Part shown: positions 16,550-24,928 of the stretch, in pieces | Position numbering within the stretch: position 1 is the stretch's first letter | Layout of the letters: each line of letters begins with the position of its first letter | From: Candidatus Poribacteria bacterium | GTDB taxonomy: Bacteria > Poribacteria > WGA-4E > WGA-3G | Assembly: GCA_022394775.1 (NCBI GenBank) | Contig: JAGFCB010000169.1 | Span: forward strand, 1-35,598 | Length of the DNA: 35,598 nucleotides | Direction: 5' to 3' | Made by a program: the position numbers and the translations under genes | The notes under the pieces: model-generated | Databases searched by the model: none | What the model was told of the DNA's origin: nothing | What the model saw: only the letters and a program-made list of their open reading frames with translations

Positions 16550-16727
16550 GTTGTCAGTTTGCAGTACTCAGTTGTCAGTTGAACTGATAACTGAACACCA
16601 TTCCGCTAACAACCATTCCTCCATGTCAGAGTTATCAGCTATCAGTTTTCAACAGGCGTGCGGCAGGTGAAAACGTTTTGTCCGCCACAAGCGAGAAACT
16701 GACGACTGACAACTGACTGCTGATAAC
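16550..16727. repeat. intergenic repeat with inverted CAGTTGTCAGT-like units
   Basis: The spacer between secD and secF is filled with copies of a GTTGTCAGTT/AACTGACAAC type unit. GTTGTCAGTT occurs exactly at 16550 and 16571; related units in the opposite orientation fill 16697-16727, and GTTATCAGCTATCAG lies at 16631. The arrangement looks like a small palindromic or MITE-like insertion. Similar CTGAAAGCCGATAGCCGACAG units occur just downstream of secF (about 15346-15376). Confidence 0.55.
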
Positions 16728-16729
16728 TA

Positions 16730-18676
16730 TTAAATGCTGAGTTTCTGCACGTCTCGGTTTCCGATTGTTAAGCCATAAATCTCGCGTGTAACAACAATGG
16801 CTGTGAACATACTCGCGAGGATACCGATGCCAAGCGTTACCGCAAATCCTTTAATCGGACCTGTGCCAAAATGATAGAGGACAAGCGCTGTAAAGAATGT
16901 CGTAAGGTTGGCATCCAAAATCGTTATAAATGCGCGCTGATAGCCGCTGGAAATCGCTGCCCAAGCGACTTTACCGGTTCGTAACTCCTCCCGAATCCGT
17001 TCAAAGATAAGAACATTCGCATCAACAGCCATCCCGATCGTGAGAACCAGTCCAGCGATACCTGGAAGTGTCAATGCTGCACCGAAACCTGCTAAAGCCC
17101 CGAGAATAATCAGCATATTAAAAACGAGAGCGACAATGGCAATTGCACCGGAGAAACGGTAGTAAATTATCATGAAAATTAGAACGAAGCCCAAACCGAG
17201 AATAGCGGCGCGAACGCCGTTCTGAATAGATTCTTGTCCGAGGGTGGGACCGACGGTCCGTTCTTCGGCGATCTGGACACCCACCGGAAATGCCCCGGCT
17301 TTGAGTATATTGGAAAGGTAACTCGCTTCCTCATAGGTGAAGTTCCCTTGAATAATAGCATTTCCGATGATCTGGTCTTGGATAACGGGGGCAGATTGCA
17401 CTTTTCCATCAAGGAGAATCGCCAAATGCTCGCCGACATGATCGCCTGTAACCTGTGCGAATTTACGCCTGCCAGCACCATCAAAACTCAGAGAGACAAC
17501 AATGTCGAAAGTCGTCCTGCCTGTCGTCGGAAAGGCATCGGTAATCCGGTCACCGGTTAAGAGTACCGGACTTTCCAAGACATACCAACTCCCGGTCTCG
17601 TGATCATAGCGAATTTCACTATCTTCGGGGACACTATCTGGTGGCGGTGTATTCGCAGTGCCGCTCCAGAAATTGCCACCAGCCGGCGATTTCTTGACGA
17701 GTTTAAATTCGAGCCTGCCCATCTCCCGAACGATCTGTAAGGGTTTTGAAGAGTCTTCGGCACCCGGAAGCTCGACGATAATTCTTGGATGATTTGCCTC
17801 GCGTCGGATAGAAGGTTCTGAAACGCCAAACGCATCCACGCGATTTCGTAAAACAATCAGGACTTGTTCGATCGCCTGTTCACTATATTTTTTGATACCG
17901 TCTTGGCTGAGTCTCAACTGATATACGGATTGTGCTTCTGTTTCTGTATTGACCTGTACATCTTCAAAAAATTCGATTTCGTTGAGAAGCCGCTGCGCTT
18001 TTTCGAGATACTCCGCCCTTTGATTCGCGTCAGATCGGAATCGCGATGGAATACCAACAAATACATCGAGTGCGTCTTGTCCTACTACCTGTTTAACCTC
18101 ACGGCATAAAACTTCGTCTGCGCGAAGCTGCTCAGGGATAGAGAGCGCGTGTTGGCGGAAAAGTTCCGCCTTGGAAGCTTCTAAATCCACTTCAAGCACA
18201 AGGTGGACACCCCCTTTGAGATCCAATCCCAACTTTAATCGATTATCGGGTATAAGTCGTCTGAGGACGACAGGGAGGCTTCCGTATAAGTGTAAATTGT
18301 CGAGGGTTGCGCGTGGATTTTGACGCGCTGTCTCTGAGATGAGCCGAACATAAAATTCGCGTGCTTCAGTGGTCCCAAATTCATAATCAAGAGTCTCCGT
18401 AAGTCCCTGTTTGCCTAAATGGACTTTGAAGACATCTTTTAATTCACTGGTCGCATCTTGGAAACTGATTCCTTCCGGGTACTCAACCTCTGCGAGGTTC
18501 ACCTTTAAATCGTTATCTTCGGTGACTTCAAAAGACGGAAGTTTCTCCTGCATCCAAAGCGGTAGATTCCCATATAGCGGATTGTAAAAACTATCCGGGG
18601 TCGGGATGAGGTATATCACTGAAAACAGAAAAACCCCGACGATTAAAACTATTTTCCAGATACTGAATCTGTACAT
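16730..18676 (-). CDS. secD: protein translocase subunit SecD
   Basis: A 648-residue SecD homologue, comparable to the usual 600-620. TM1 is at about 7-24; the P1 base region has LGLDLKGGVHLVLEVDLE (the SecD signature), and the periplasmic head lies between. The C-terminal five-helix bundle (about 480-640) contains GMAVDANVLIFERIREE and the proton-channel helices. GGAG lies about nine bases before the ATG. yajC, which commonly precedes secD, is not seen in this window; upstream are tRNA-Arg and apt. With secF it forms the usual SecDF complex, which should matter for the many exported proteins in the region. Confidence 0.97.
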   Translation of the reverse strand: MYRFSIWKIVLIVGVFLFSVIYLIPTPDSFYNPLYGNLPLWMQEKLPSFEVTEDNDLKVNLAEVEYPEGISFQDATSELKDVFKVHLGKQGLTETLDYEFGTTEAREFYVRLISETARQNPRATLDNLHLYGSLPVVLRRLIPDNRLKLGLDLKGGVHLVLEVDLEASKAELFRQHALSIPEQLRADEVLCREVKQVVGQDALDVFVGIPSRFRSDANQRAEYLEKAQRLLNEIEFFEDVQVNTETEAQSVYQLRLSQDGIKKYSEQAIEQVLIVLRNRVDAFGVSEPSIRREANHPRIIVELPGAEDSSKPLQIVREMGRLEFKLVKKSPAGGNFWSGTANTPPPDSVPEDSEIRYDHETGSWYVLESPVLLTGDRITDAFPTTGRTTFDIVVSLSFDGAGRRKFAQVTGDHVGEHLAILLDGKVQSAPVIQDQIIGNAIIQGNFTYEEASYLSNILKAGAFPVGVQIAEERTVGPTLGQESIQNGVRAAILGLGFVLIFMIIYYRFSGAIAIVALVFNMLIILGALAGFGAALTLPGIAGLVLTIGMAVDANVLIFERIREELRTGKVAWAAISSGYQRAFITILDANLTTFFTALVLYHFGTGPIKGFAVTLGIGILASMFTAIVVTREIYGLTIGNRDVQKLSI

Positions 18677-18852
18677 TAATCACGTACTCCTACACATTAG
18701 AATGGTTACCAAATTATCGGTTATCAGAAGAATAGCCATCGATTTCCATCAACAGTCAGTAATCAATAAAGAGGGTTTTAGGTTCACCTACCCCTTTTAC
18801 TACTTGCCGACAGCCAATAGTTTCGGATAGCCATCCTTAACAACCATTTTAA

Positions 18853-18925
18853 CGCGCCTGAGAGGAATCGAACCCCCAACACGTGGTTTAGGAAACCACT
18901 GCTCTATCCATTGAGCTACAGGCGC
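18853..18925 (-). tRNA. tRNA-Arg (anticodon CCU)
   Basis: Reading the minus strand, a 73-base cloverleaf begins GCGCCTGTAGCTC and ends CAGGCGC plus discriminator G. The acceptor stem pairs perfectly (GCGCCTG/CAGGCGC), the anticodon stem GTGGT/ACCAC encloses loop TTCCTAA, giving anticodon CCU for the AGG codon, and GGTTCGATTCC forms the T loop. No CCA is encoded. It starts 11 bases after the apt stop codon and precedes secD. Confidence 0.97.
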
Positions 18926-18936
18926 ATGTGGTAAGC

Positions 18937-19452
18937 TTAATATTTTATAAGCGAAAAAATATCGTAGTCTGGAAGTTTCTCCCTGCCGTTAAGTTCCAAT
19001 AACTCAACTAAAACAGCAATACCAACGAGGTGCCCTTCCAGTTTTTCAACGAGTTCGATTGAGGCAGAAAGCGTCCCACCCGTTGCTAAAACATCATCAC
19101 ATATTAGCACTCTGCTGTGTTTGGGGAACGCATCTTGATGAATTGCGACGACATCATAACCGTATTCAAGATCGTACGTGGCTTCGTGTGTATGATACGG
19201 TAATTTACCGCGTTTTCGGATCGGGACAAAGCCAACGCCAAGTCGATAAGCGAGCGCAGCACCGAAAATGAAGCCGCGGGCTTCAGTTCCCGTAACAACA
19301 TCAATCGCTTCAAGTTTATAACGGAGTGCGAATTCATCAATCACCCTATGAAAGGCGGTCGGGTTTCCTAAAAGGGGTGTAATGTCTTTAAATGAAACCC
19401 CCGACTTCGGATAATCAGGTACATCTCGAATAAACCGCGAAAAATCTTGCAT
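18937..19452 (-). CDS. apt: adenine phosphoribosyltransferase
   Basis: Salvages adenine with PRPP to AMP. The protein is 171 residues from the ATG at 19452. This start is favoured over a GTG at 19464 because the N-terminus (MQDFSRFIRDVPDYPKSGV) matches the family, and AGGAG lies four bases upstream with GGAGGA a little further. Features are the early FKDITPLL, TGTEARGFIFG, and the PRPP-binding VLICDDVLATGGT. The start lies eight bases after the stop of the dehydrogenase upstream, implying coupling in one operon with epimerase and dehydrogenases. The tRNA-Arg gene follows directly. Identification is certain. Confidence 0.96.
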   Translation of the reverse strand: MQDFSRFIRDVPDYPKSGVSFKDITPLLGNPTAFHRVIDEFALRYKLEAIDVVTGTEARGFIFGAALAYRLGVGFVPIRKRGKLPYHTHEATYDLEYGYDVVAIHQDAFPKHSRVLICDDVLATGGTLSASIELVEKLEGHLVGIAVLVELLELNGREKLPDYDIFSLIKY

Positions 19453-19460
19453 TACGCTCC

Positions 19461-20510
19461 TCACTCCTCCTGATGTGGATGTATCATAATCTTCATTCCC
19501 TTCCGAGATTCCATCGCTTCAAACGCTTTGTTAATTTCAATAAGCGGGAAATGATGTGTAATGAGCGGTTTCACACGGACTAAACCTTTTTCAAGCAGAC
19601 GCACCGCTAATTCATGGTGACGGGGGACACACCCGTGTGAACCTGTCACAAAGCACTCCTTATAGTGAATAACATTTGAAAGAACACTCATAGGGCGCAT
19701 AGTCTTCGGTAAACCGCCGAATAGATTGACATAACCGCGGTGCGCTACCATTTCAACAGCCTGTTCGTGCGCTTCAACAGATCCGCACGTTGTAACAACG
19801 ATATCGGGTCCCTCGCCATCTGTTTCTTCCTTGCATCTCTCAATTACGTCTTCCTCTTCAGAAGCGATATAAGCATCCGCTTCATAGAACTTTGCGATCT
19901 CCATCCGGAGTTTGCTCCGTTGCACACCGATGACTTTCGTGGCACCCATAACCCGGGCGAGATCAATCATCATACACCCGATGGGACCGAGTCCGATGAT
20001 AACAACGCTCTTGCCGAGCGACATATTAACGAGTTCAAGCCCATTAATAGCACACGCAAGCGGTTCGGCAAGGGCAGCTTCATCAAAACTGAGTGACGCG
20101 TCGAATGGGGTAACGGGTCCCTCCTCCAAAACGAGGCGCGGAAGTTTCATGTATTGAGCGAAAGCCCCCGGAATTTGGTAACCGATAGCGTAGTTGATGC
20201 CACAGTTGTTTCCGAGACCATCTCGACACCAACGGCACTCCCCACAAGGGACATCGGCACCGATTGACACGCGGTCACCTTCTTTAACGCGCGTTACGTT
20301 TTTGCCAGTCTTAACGATGACACCGGAATTTTCATGACCAATAATAGTGGGAGGTTTAACTCTGGGGTTACCGTGATGGAGGATACGAACATCAGAACCA
20401 CATATACTGACAGCTTCAACACGCATTAAAGCGGCATCATCATCAATTTCGGGTTCGGGTACTTCTTGCACACTTAAATTGTCCAGACTTTCAAGTATAG
20501 CCGCTTTCAT
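19461..20510 (-). CDS. zinc-dependent medium-chain alcohol/polyol dehydrogenase (copy 2)
   Basis: A 349-residue member of the zinc MDR superfamily. I start it at the ATG at 20510, where MKAAILESLDNLSVQEVPEPEI begins the normal GroES-like fold and AAGGA precedes the start; an in-frame ATG at 20588 would add 26 atypical residues. Catalytic zinc ligands are in SICGSD and GHEN; the structural zinc has four cysteines in CGECRWCRDGLGNNC. The NAD-binding core shows VVIIGLGPIGCM. It resembles sorbitol, threonine or erythritol-type dehydrogenases; the substrate is undetermined. It lies between a similar dehydrogenase upstream and apt downstream, so it probably serves a sugar or polyol pathway with the epimerase. 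Confidence 0.9.
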   Translation of the reverse strand: MKAAILESLDNLSVQEVPEPEIDDDAALMRVEAVSICGSDVRILHHGNPRVKPPTIIGHENSGVIVKTGKNVTRVKEGDRVSIGADVPCGECRWCRDGLGNNCGINYAIGYQIPGAFAQYMKLPRLVLEEGPVTPFDASLSFDEAALAEPLACAINGLELVNMSLGKSVVIIGLGPIGCMMIDLARVMGATKVIGVQRSKLRMEIAKFYEADAYIASEEEDVIERCKEETDGEGPDIVVTTCGSVEAHEQAVEMVAHRGYVNLFGGLPKTMRPMSVLSNVIHYKECFVTGSHGCVPRHHELAVRLLEKGLVRVKPLITHHFPLIEINKAFEAMESRKGMKIMIHPHQEE

Positions 20511-20615
20511 ATTTTTAGCTTTCCTTGCGGTTAAGGCAAATGGGTTGAACTTTGAAGTTCCTCGGCGTATAGTCGCCTTCCATTTCATTACAGGCTGCGG
20601 TTTTTTAATTTTTCC

Positions 20616-21662
20616 TTATGGATGAATTAAGACTTTTGCGTAAAACTCACTTTTGTCCCGCATCTTATGCAACATATTAGAACTATCTGCTAATGAAACC
20701 TTATGTGTGATGAGAGGCGTAAGTGTTAACATACCGGTAGCCATTGCTTGAAGTACAGTTCGCCAATCGTCGTCGTTGCCTGCAGCACTATAATCAGAAT
20801 TCCACGTTCCGAAAATGCTCACTTCACGTCGCATTAATTGCGATATAAGCACCACAGGTAGGGTTACATCTGTATCTGGATTACCAAGTAAAACGACACT
20901 CCCATCGCGTCCAACGCTCTCAAGCGCATTTAGGTAAGTAGCAGGAACCCCAGCAGCCTCAATACAGACATGCGCGCCTTTGCCATCAGTAGACGCATTC
21001 ACGACTTCAATCGGTTTTTCAATGGTAGTGTTAAACACTTCGTCGAAGCCAAGTTGCCTCGCTAATTCCAGTTTCTCATGAACAATATCAAAGAGAAACA
21101 CCCTTGCCGCGCCCATTATTCTCGTCCACTGTGCTGTCATCAATCCGATGGGACCTGCCCCAAAAATAGCAACTGTCTTTCCAGCAAGCGATGTCTGGGC
21201 ACGACGGGCTGCGTGTAAGGCAACTGCAGCGGGTTCTGTCATCGCCGCTTCTTCGAGTGTCACGCCTTGCGGAACATGGATCAAATTTTCTTTCGGTGCC
21301 ACGATATATTCAGCAAAGGCACCATCGCTGCGTGAACCGAGATAATCATAGTCGTGGCATTGAACATACTTCCCCTGTTCACACGCCGAACAAGCACCAC
21401 ACCAAAGCAGCGGAAATACGACGACAGGGTCCCCTGGCGTAAAGCCGTCAACATCTGGACCGCATGCCTCAACTATACCAGAAAATTCGTGTCCGCAAAC
21501 TGTGGGGAAACTATAAGTACCTTTGACGAAAATTCTCGGAATATCGGAACCGCAGACACCACAAAATCCGATTCGGACGCGCACGTCCCCTTCAGCGAGA
21601 TGCGGCACCGGAATCTGCTCTAACCGTAAATCTCCAACCCCGTGAAGGACAAGTGCTTCCAT
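20616..21662 (-). CDS. zinc-dependent medium-chain alcohol/polyol dehydrogenase (copy 1), galactitol-phosphate type
   Basis: A 348-residue zinc MDR protein. Catalytic zinc binding is in GVCGSD and GHEF; structural zinc in CGACSACEQGKYVQC; the Rossmann motif is VAIFGAGPIGLM. Sequence style (YDYLGSRSDGAFAEYIVAPKENLIHVP) is close to galactitol-1-phosphate 5-dehydrogenase and sorbitol dehydrogenase relatives, but substrate cannot be fixed. The start is the ATG at 21660-21662; the nearest GGAG is rather far (about 17 bases). It is the second gene of the run epimerase, dehydrogenase, dehydrogenase, apt. The two dehydrogenases differ a lot in sequence, so they are probably an ancient pair with distinct substrates. 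Confidence 0.9.
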   Translation of the reverse strand: MEALVLHGVGDLRLEQIPVPHLAEGDVRVRIGFCGVCGSDIPRIFVKGTYSFPTVCGHEFSGIVEACGPDVDGFTPGDPVVVFPLLWCGACSACEQGKYVQCHDYDYLGSRSDGAFAEYIVAPKENLIHVPQGVTLEEAAMTEPAAVALHAARRAQTSLAGKTVAIFGAGPIGLMTAQWTRIMGAARVFLFDIVHEKLELARQLGFDEVFNTTIEKPIEVVNASTDGKGAHVCIEAAGVPATYLNALESVGRDGSVVLLGNPDTDVTLPVVLISQLMRREVSIFGTWNSDYSAAGNDDDWRTVLQAMATGMLTLTPLITHKVSLADSSNMLHKMRDKSEFYAKVLIHP

Positions 21663-21760
21663 TTTTTTAACTATGCTTAGCTCCGTTGCACACTGCTGTA
21701 ATCATAAACTCTATGCCCTTTGACAAACTTGGCTCACCAGAACCAATCGATGTAAACTTT

Positions 21761-22498
21761 TTAATCACGGCGTATTCTATCGCCAATAGTTCTGTCTGTG
21801 AGTCCGAGCGTAATCGCCTGTTGAATCCGTTGAACGTTCTCAAGCCGTGATCCCGATTTTTGGAAAACGCTACTTGTCCCGCCGACCAAGATATCCGCGC
21901 CTGCAGACACCATCTTTGGGATATTTTCAAAACTCACGTTGCCATCCACTTCAATCGGCAAATCGACCGCGTGTTTACGCAAAAAAGCACGACACTCCGC
22001 AATTTTTCGGAGGGTCGCCGGAACCACCTTTTGTCCCGCAAATCCAGGGTTCACCGTCATCACCAGCACAAAATCGAGCCGATCAATAACATAATCCAAC
22101 GCGGAGAGCGGGGTTGCGGGGTTGAGGGCTGCGCCTGCCTTGATGCCGTGCGCTTGAATGAGAGATAACGTTCTATCAAGATGCGTCGCCGATTCAACGT
22201 GAACGGCTATCTGTTGGACACCTATCTCTGCGACCGCGTCAACAAAAAAATCGTTATTTTCCACCATGAGGTGAATATCAAAATCACAGTCTGTTTTTGG
22301 GCGTAATTGTTCAAGAAGCGCAAGCCCGATCGGCATATTCGGGACGAAATGTGCATCCATTAAGTCGAAATGGAGCATATTAATGCCAGCAGCTTCTAAT
22401 TCCTGAATATCGGCTTCTAAGTTGCATAAATCCGCGCACATCACAGATGGCGCGACGTGGATGTATGGCTCTGAAGATGCTGTATTTGGCGTAGACAA
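21761..22498 (-). CDS. rpe: ribulose/allulose-phosphate 3-epimerase
   Basis: A 245-residue TIM-barrel epimerase that interconverts ketose phosphates at carbon 3. Signature segments are HVAPSVMCADL, FDLMDAHFVPNM, DFDIHLMVEN, ALNPATPLSAL, VMTVNPGFAGQ and the phosphate site IEVDGNVSFENI / GGTSSVF. Positions such as SVMCADL and EVDGNV differ from the classic ribulose-5-phosphate enzyme and look a little more like the AlsE-type allulose-6-phosphate epimerase, so substrate is uncertain. The start is a TTG at 22498, after GGAAG seven bases upstream; no ATG begins correctly. An excellent promoter lies at 22556-22584. It is the first gene of the polyol operon. Confidence 0.88.
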   Translation of the reverse strand: MSTPNTASSEPYIHVAPSVMCADLCNLEADIQELEAAGINMLHFDLMDAHFVPNMPIGLALLEQLRPKTDCDFDIHLMVENNDFFVDAVAEIGVQQIAVHVESATHLDRTLSLIQAHGIKAGAALNPATPLSALDYVIDRLDFVLVMTVNPGFAGQKVVPATLRKIAECRAFLRKHAVDLPIEVDGNVSFENIPKMVSAGADILVGGTSSVFQKSGSRLENVQRIQQAITLGLTDRTIGDRIRRD

Positions 22499-22555
22499 GA
22501 TAGCACTTCCATAGTGTCAAAATTCCCGCGCTTATTCTAACATAAAACCTTTAAT

Positions 22556-22584
22556 AGTATAGCATAAAACCATGAATTTGTCAA
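22556..22584 (-). promoter_or_regulatory. near-perfect sigma-70 promoter of the epimerase-dehydrogenase-apt operon
   Basis: On the minus strand TTGACA, a 17-base spacer and TATACT (five of six) end about 57 bases before the epimerase start codon. It lies right after the stop of the Gfo/Idh gene, which shows that the epimerase run is transcribed on its own. Confidence 0.78.
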
Positions 22585-22601
22585 ATTTTTACACGGGTGG
22601 G

Positions 22602-23639
22602 TCAGGAACGCGACAACACCTCACGGATTCGTGAATCAAGGTCTGTGGGAGGGTCAAAAGGGATGTCAATCGGTCGGTGAGAGATCGCACTCGCATAGAT
22701 GCCTAAAACGGCGTTGAACTGGTGCAATGCGAGTTTTAGATGCGTTTCGACTGGATTGGCATCGTCTTCAATCCAATCGTACATCGCCTCTGTCAGACGT
22801 GCTTGCGCAAGGTCGTTATTTTCACGCCACTCATCAGGCGTCGTCTGGTGGATTTTGGTGCCCGTTTTGGAAAAGATTTCCCATCCGCCGAACTCTTCAA
22901 AAAGGACATGACCCCTTTCGCAATAGGCAGCAACGCGACAGTGCTTATAGATAGCATCGTCGTCCACAGCACGTGGCGACGTAAAACCGGTGTTCCAAAA
23001 CCCATAGACCCCGTTTTCAAAGACCACTTGGCACGATGATACATCCGGAGCAGGATAGGTACTGTCCAGCGACTCGGCACCACTAACAGTGCCAAAGACC
23101 CGAACGATAGGCGAGTCCTCGTTCAAAGACATCGCCCAATCGATGATATGTGTGCCTTGGGCAGAGAGATTCATGCCACACGAAAAATCTAAAAGACGGA
23201 TTTCTCCCAATAGACCGCCCTGCACTGCCTTTTGGCAATTGATGAGCCCCGGATGCCAGCGGTATTGTTTCCCTATACCAAATTTCGTAGCAGTTCGCTT
23301 CTCTAATTCGCGCAGCAAACGCCAGTCTTCAACGCCACAAGCAATCGGTTTCTCAACGATACACGCCGGCACGCCAAATTCTGATACCATCGGCATGAGC
23401 TCCCGCCACTGATCCGGCATCGTGACAAGATGAACAAGATCGGGTTTCTCTGTTTGGAGCATCTCCTCGGCATCCGCGTAACCCTTAATCCCAAAAGTCT
23501 CAGCGAATTTTTCGCGACGGGCAGCATTAGATCGGTTCGCACACGCGACTAACTCGCCTCGCGAAACTTGCTGATAGGCATTTGCATGACCGTAGGCTCT
23601 ACTCCCACAGCCGATGATAGCACACCGATATTTTCGCAT
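22602..23639 (-). CDS. Gfo/Idh/MocA family NAD(P)-dependent oxidoreductase
   Basis: A 345-residue protein. The N-terminal Rossmann fold has AIIGCGSRAYGHANAY; the family motif EKPIAC (about 96-101) carries the catalytic Lys. The C-terminal substrate domain runs from about 130 to 325. Members oxidise or epimerise sugars such as glucose, inositol and rhizopine. AGGGA lies about nine bases before the ATG at 23639. A separate promoter at 23751-23779 serves it. Its gene ends 17 bases before the epimerase promoter, and the set of genes suggests sugar or cyclitol catabolism, but the substrate is not known. Confidence 0.92.
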   Translation of the reverse strand: MRKYRCAIIGCGSRAYGHANAYQQVSRGELVACANRSNAARREKFAETFGIKGYADAEEMLQTEKPDLVHLVTMPDQWRELMPMVSEFGVPACIVEKPIACGVEDWRLLRELEKRTATKFGIGKQYRWHPGLINCQKAVQGGLLGEIRLLDFSCGMNLSAQGTHIIDWAMSLNEDSPIVRVFGTVSGAESLDSTYPAPDVSSCQVVFENGVYGFWNTGFTSPRAVDDDAIYKHCRVAAYCERGHVLFEEFGGWEIFSKTGTKIHQTTPDEWRENNDLAQARLTEAMYDWIEDDANPVETHLKLALHQFNAVLGIYASAISHRPIDIPFDPPTDLDSRIREVLSRS

Positions 23640-23750
23640 TGCGTGAGTCCCTGTAATGGCTTACGCCAACAAACGGCAAGATCAGAAACCTCACCAGTAA
23701 AGATGGGTAATTTTCGATCGCTTATTTCCGCTACACCTGAAATTTGGGTC

Positions 23751-23779
23751 ATCTTATCTCAATATATATGAGAAGTCAA
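23751..23779 (-). promoter_or_regulatory. candidate sigma-70 promoter for Gfo/Idh gene
   Basis: The minus strand shows TTGACT, a 17-base spacer and TAAGAT, about 110 bases before the ATG at 23639. The -35 is good and the -10 moderate. Confidence 0.5.
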
Positions 23780-23854
23780 GCGAAAAACGCGTGCAACTTC
23801 ACACCAAATCTGCTAAAATAGAAGAGCAAGGATTATATATGGAGGGTACTGAGC

Positions 23855-24613
23855 ATGAAAATAATATCTGTTTTAATGCTTTTACTGAGCATTCTGTGTT
23901 ACTTTGGGGTCTCCAACGCCAATGCTGATGCAGTCGGCGTATGGCTATTTGATGAAGGGGACGGCAAAGTTGTTAAAGATTTATCTGGAAATGGACATCA
24001 CGGTGAAATTGTTGGTGAAGTGGCATGGGCTGACGGGAAATTTGAGACCGCGCTTGAATTTGATGGCGGGCACGTAAGCGTGCCACATCAGGACATCATG
24101 AATCTCAGGCAGTGGACGATGACTGCATGGATAAAAATCCCGAAGATCGTCGATCCATATCAAGTTATTCTGGGTAAAGAGGCATGGCCGGATCGAAACT
24201 ACACAATGTGGATTCGTCCCGGTGTCATGACTTTTGGATTTACGCTCCCCGGCGGTGCACAAGACCTGCAAGTAGGCAGCAAAGAGGTCACTGATGGGAA
24301 GTGGCACTTTGTCGCAGGTGTGTATGACGAGAAAAATCTGATTCCTTATGTTGATGGCGAACAATTTAATCCACGCGGTGCTGCCGGTAAACCGGCTACG
24401 AACAACGCGCCATTTATAATAGGGGCACAGGGGCCTAATGGGAATAACGGACCGTTAAGAGGCATCATTGATGAAGTCGCTGTCTACAATACGGCATTAG
24501 ACGAAAATGAGATCGCTGACGTGATGGCGGGTCTCTCAAAGCAATTTCAAGCAGTGGACGCTTCAGAAAAGTTAGCGGTAACATGGGGGTATCTTAAAGA
24601 TAGCAGCCGATAA
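23855..24613 (+). CDS. secreted LamG (concanavalin A-like) domain protein
   Basis: A 252-residue exported protein. The signal peptide (residues 1-25) ends near NANA. A LamG fold covers about 27-220 with AVGVWLFDEGDGK, DLSGNGHHGE, ALEFDGGHVSVP, TMTAWIKIP, WHFVAGVYD and GIIDEVAVYNTALDENEI. The tail after the fold, DASEKLAVTWGYLKDSSR, matches the tail of the LamG protein at 1211-1981. GGAGG lies about eight bases before the ATG. It stands alone on the plus strand, upstream of the SprA-like gene. LamG folds bind sugars or proteins; the ligand is unknown. Confidence 0.92.
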   Translation: MKIISVLMLLLSILCYFGVSNANADAVGVWLFDEGDGKVVKDLSGNGHHGEIVGEVAWADGKFETALEFDGGHVSVPHQDIMNLRQWTMTAWIKIPKIVDPYQVILGKEAWPDRNYTMWIRPGVMTFGFTLPGGAQDLQVGSKEVTDGKWHFVAGVYDEKNLIPYVDGEQFNPRGAAGKPATNNAPFIIGAQGPNGNNGPLRGIIDEVAVYNTALDENEIADVMAGLSKQFQAVDASEKLAVTWGYLKDSSR

Positions 24614-24675
24614 CCCATACATCTACAACCCACGCCTGCCATCGAAAAAACATTCATGTTACAAATAGAACGCCC

Positions 24676-24710
24676 CACTGTAGGCGGTGTTTCAAACACC
24701 GCCTACAGTG
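24676..24710. repeat. perfect 35-base palindrome
   Basis: Arms of 17 bases, CACTGTAGGCGGTGTTT and its exact complement, flank a single C. The stem is about 65 bases after the LamG stop codon. It is likely a dispersed REP-like element that also can act as a terminator or transcript-end protector; no T run follows. The rest of the 315-base gap 24614-24928 contains a short hairpin CCCCT/AGGGG at 24822-24835 and no gene. Confidence 0.75.
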
Positions 24711-24928
24711 CGTAATACGTCTGTTATCATGGAAAAATGCTTAAGTCCTGACAAAATCTTTGTAAACGTAAAGTCCCATTTTCTCGTTTCTACTCAAGAT
24801 TCCACATCATGGCATTCCCCGCCCCTTATCAGGGGACTTTAAGAGGTAATGCGTAAGTCCTATAGCAATAACGTCATCCTACATCTACTATAGAAATCTG
24901 GCAAATACAATAACAACCGAGAATACAC

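Noticed and set aside
12972..18676. -24/-12 (sigma-54) promoters in the gaps between these genes
   Set aside because: No convincing TGGCAC-N5-TTGC match was found by eye.
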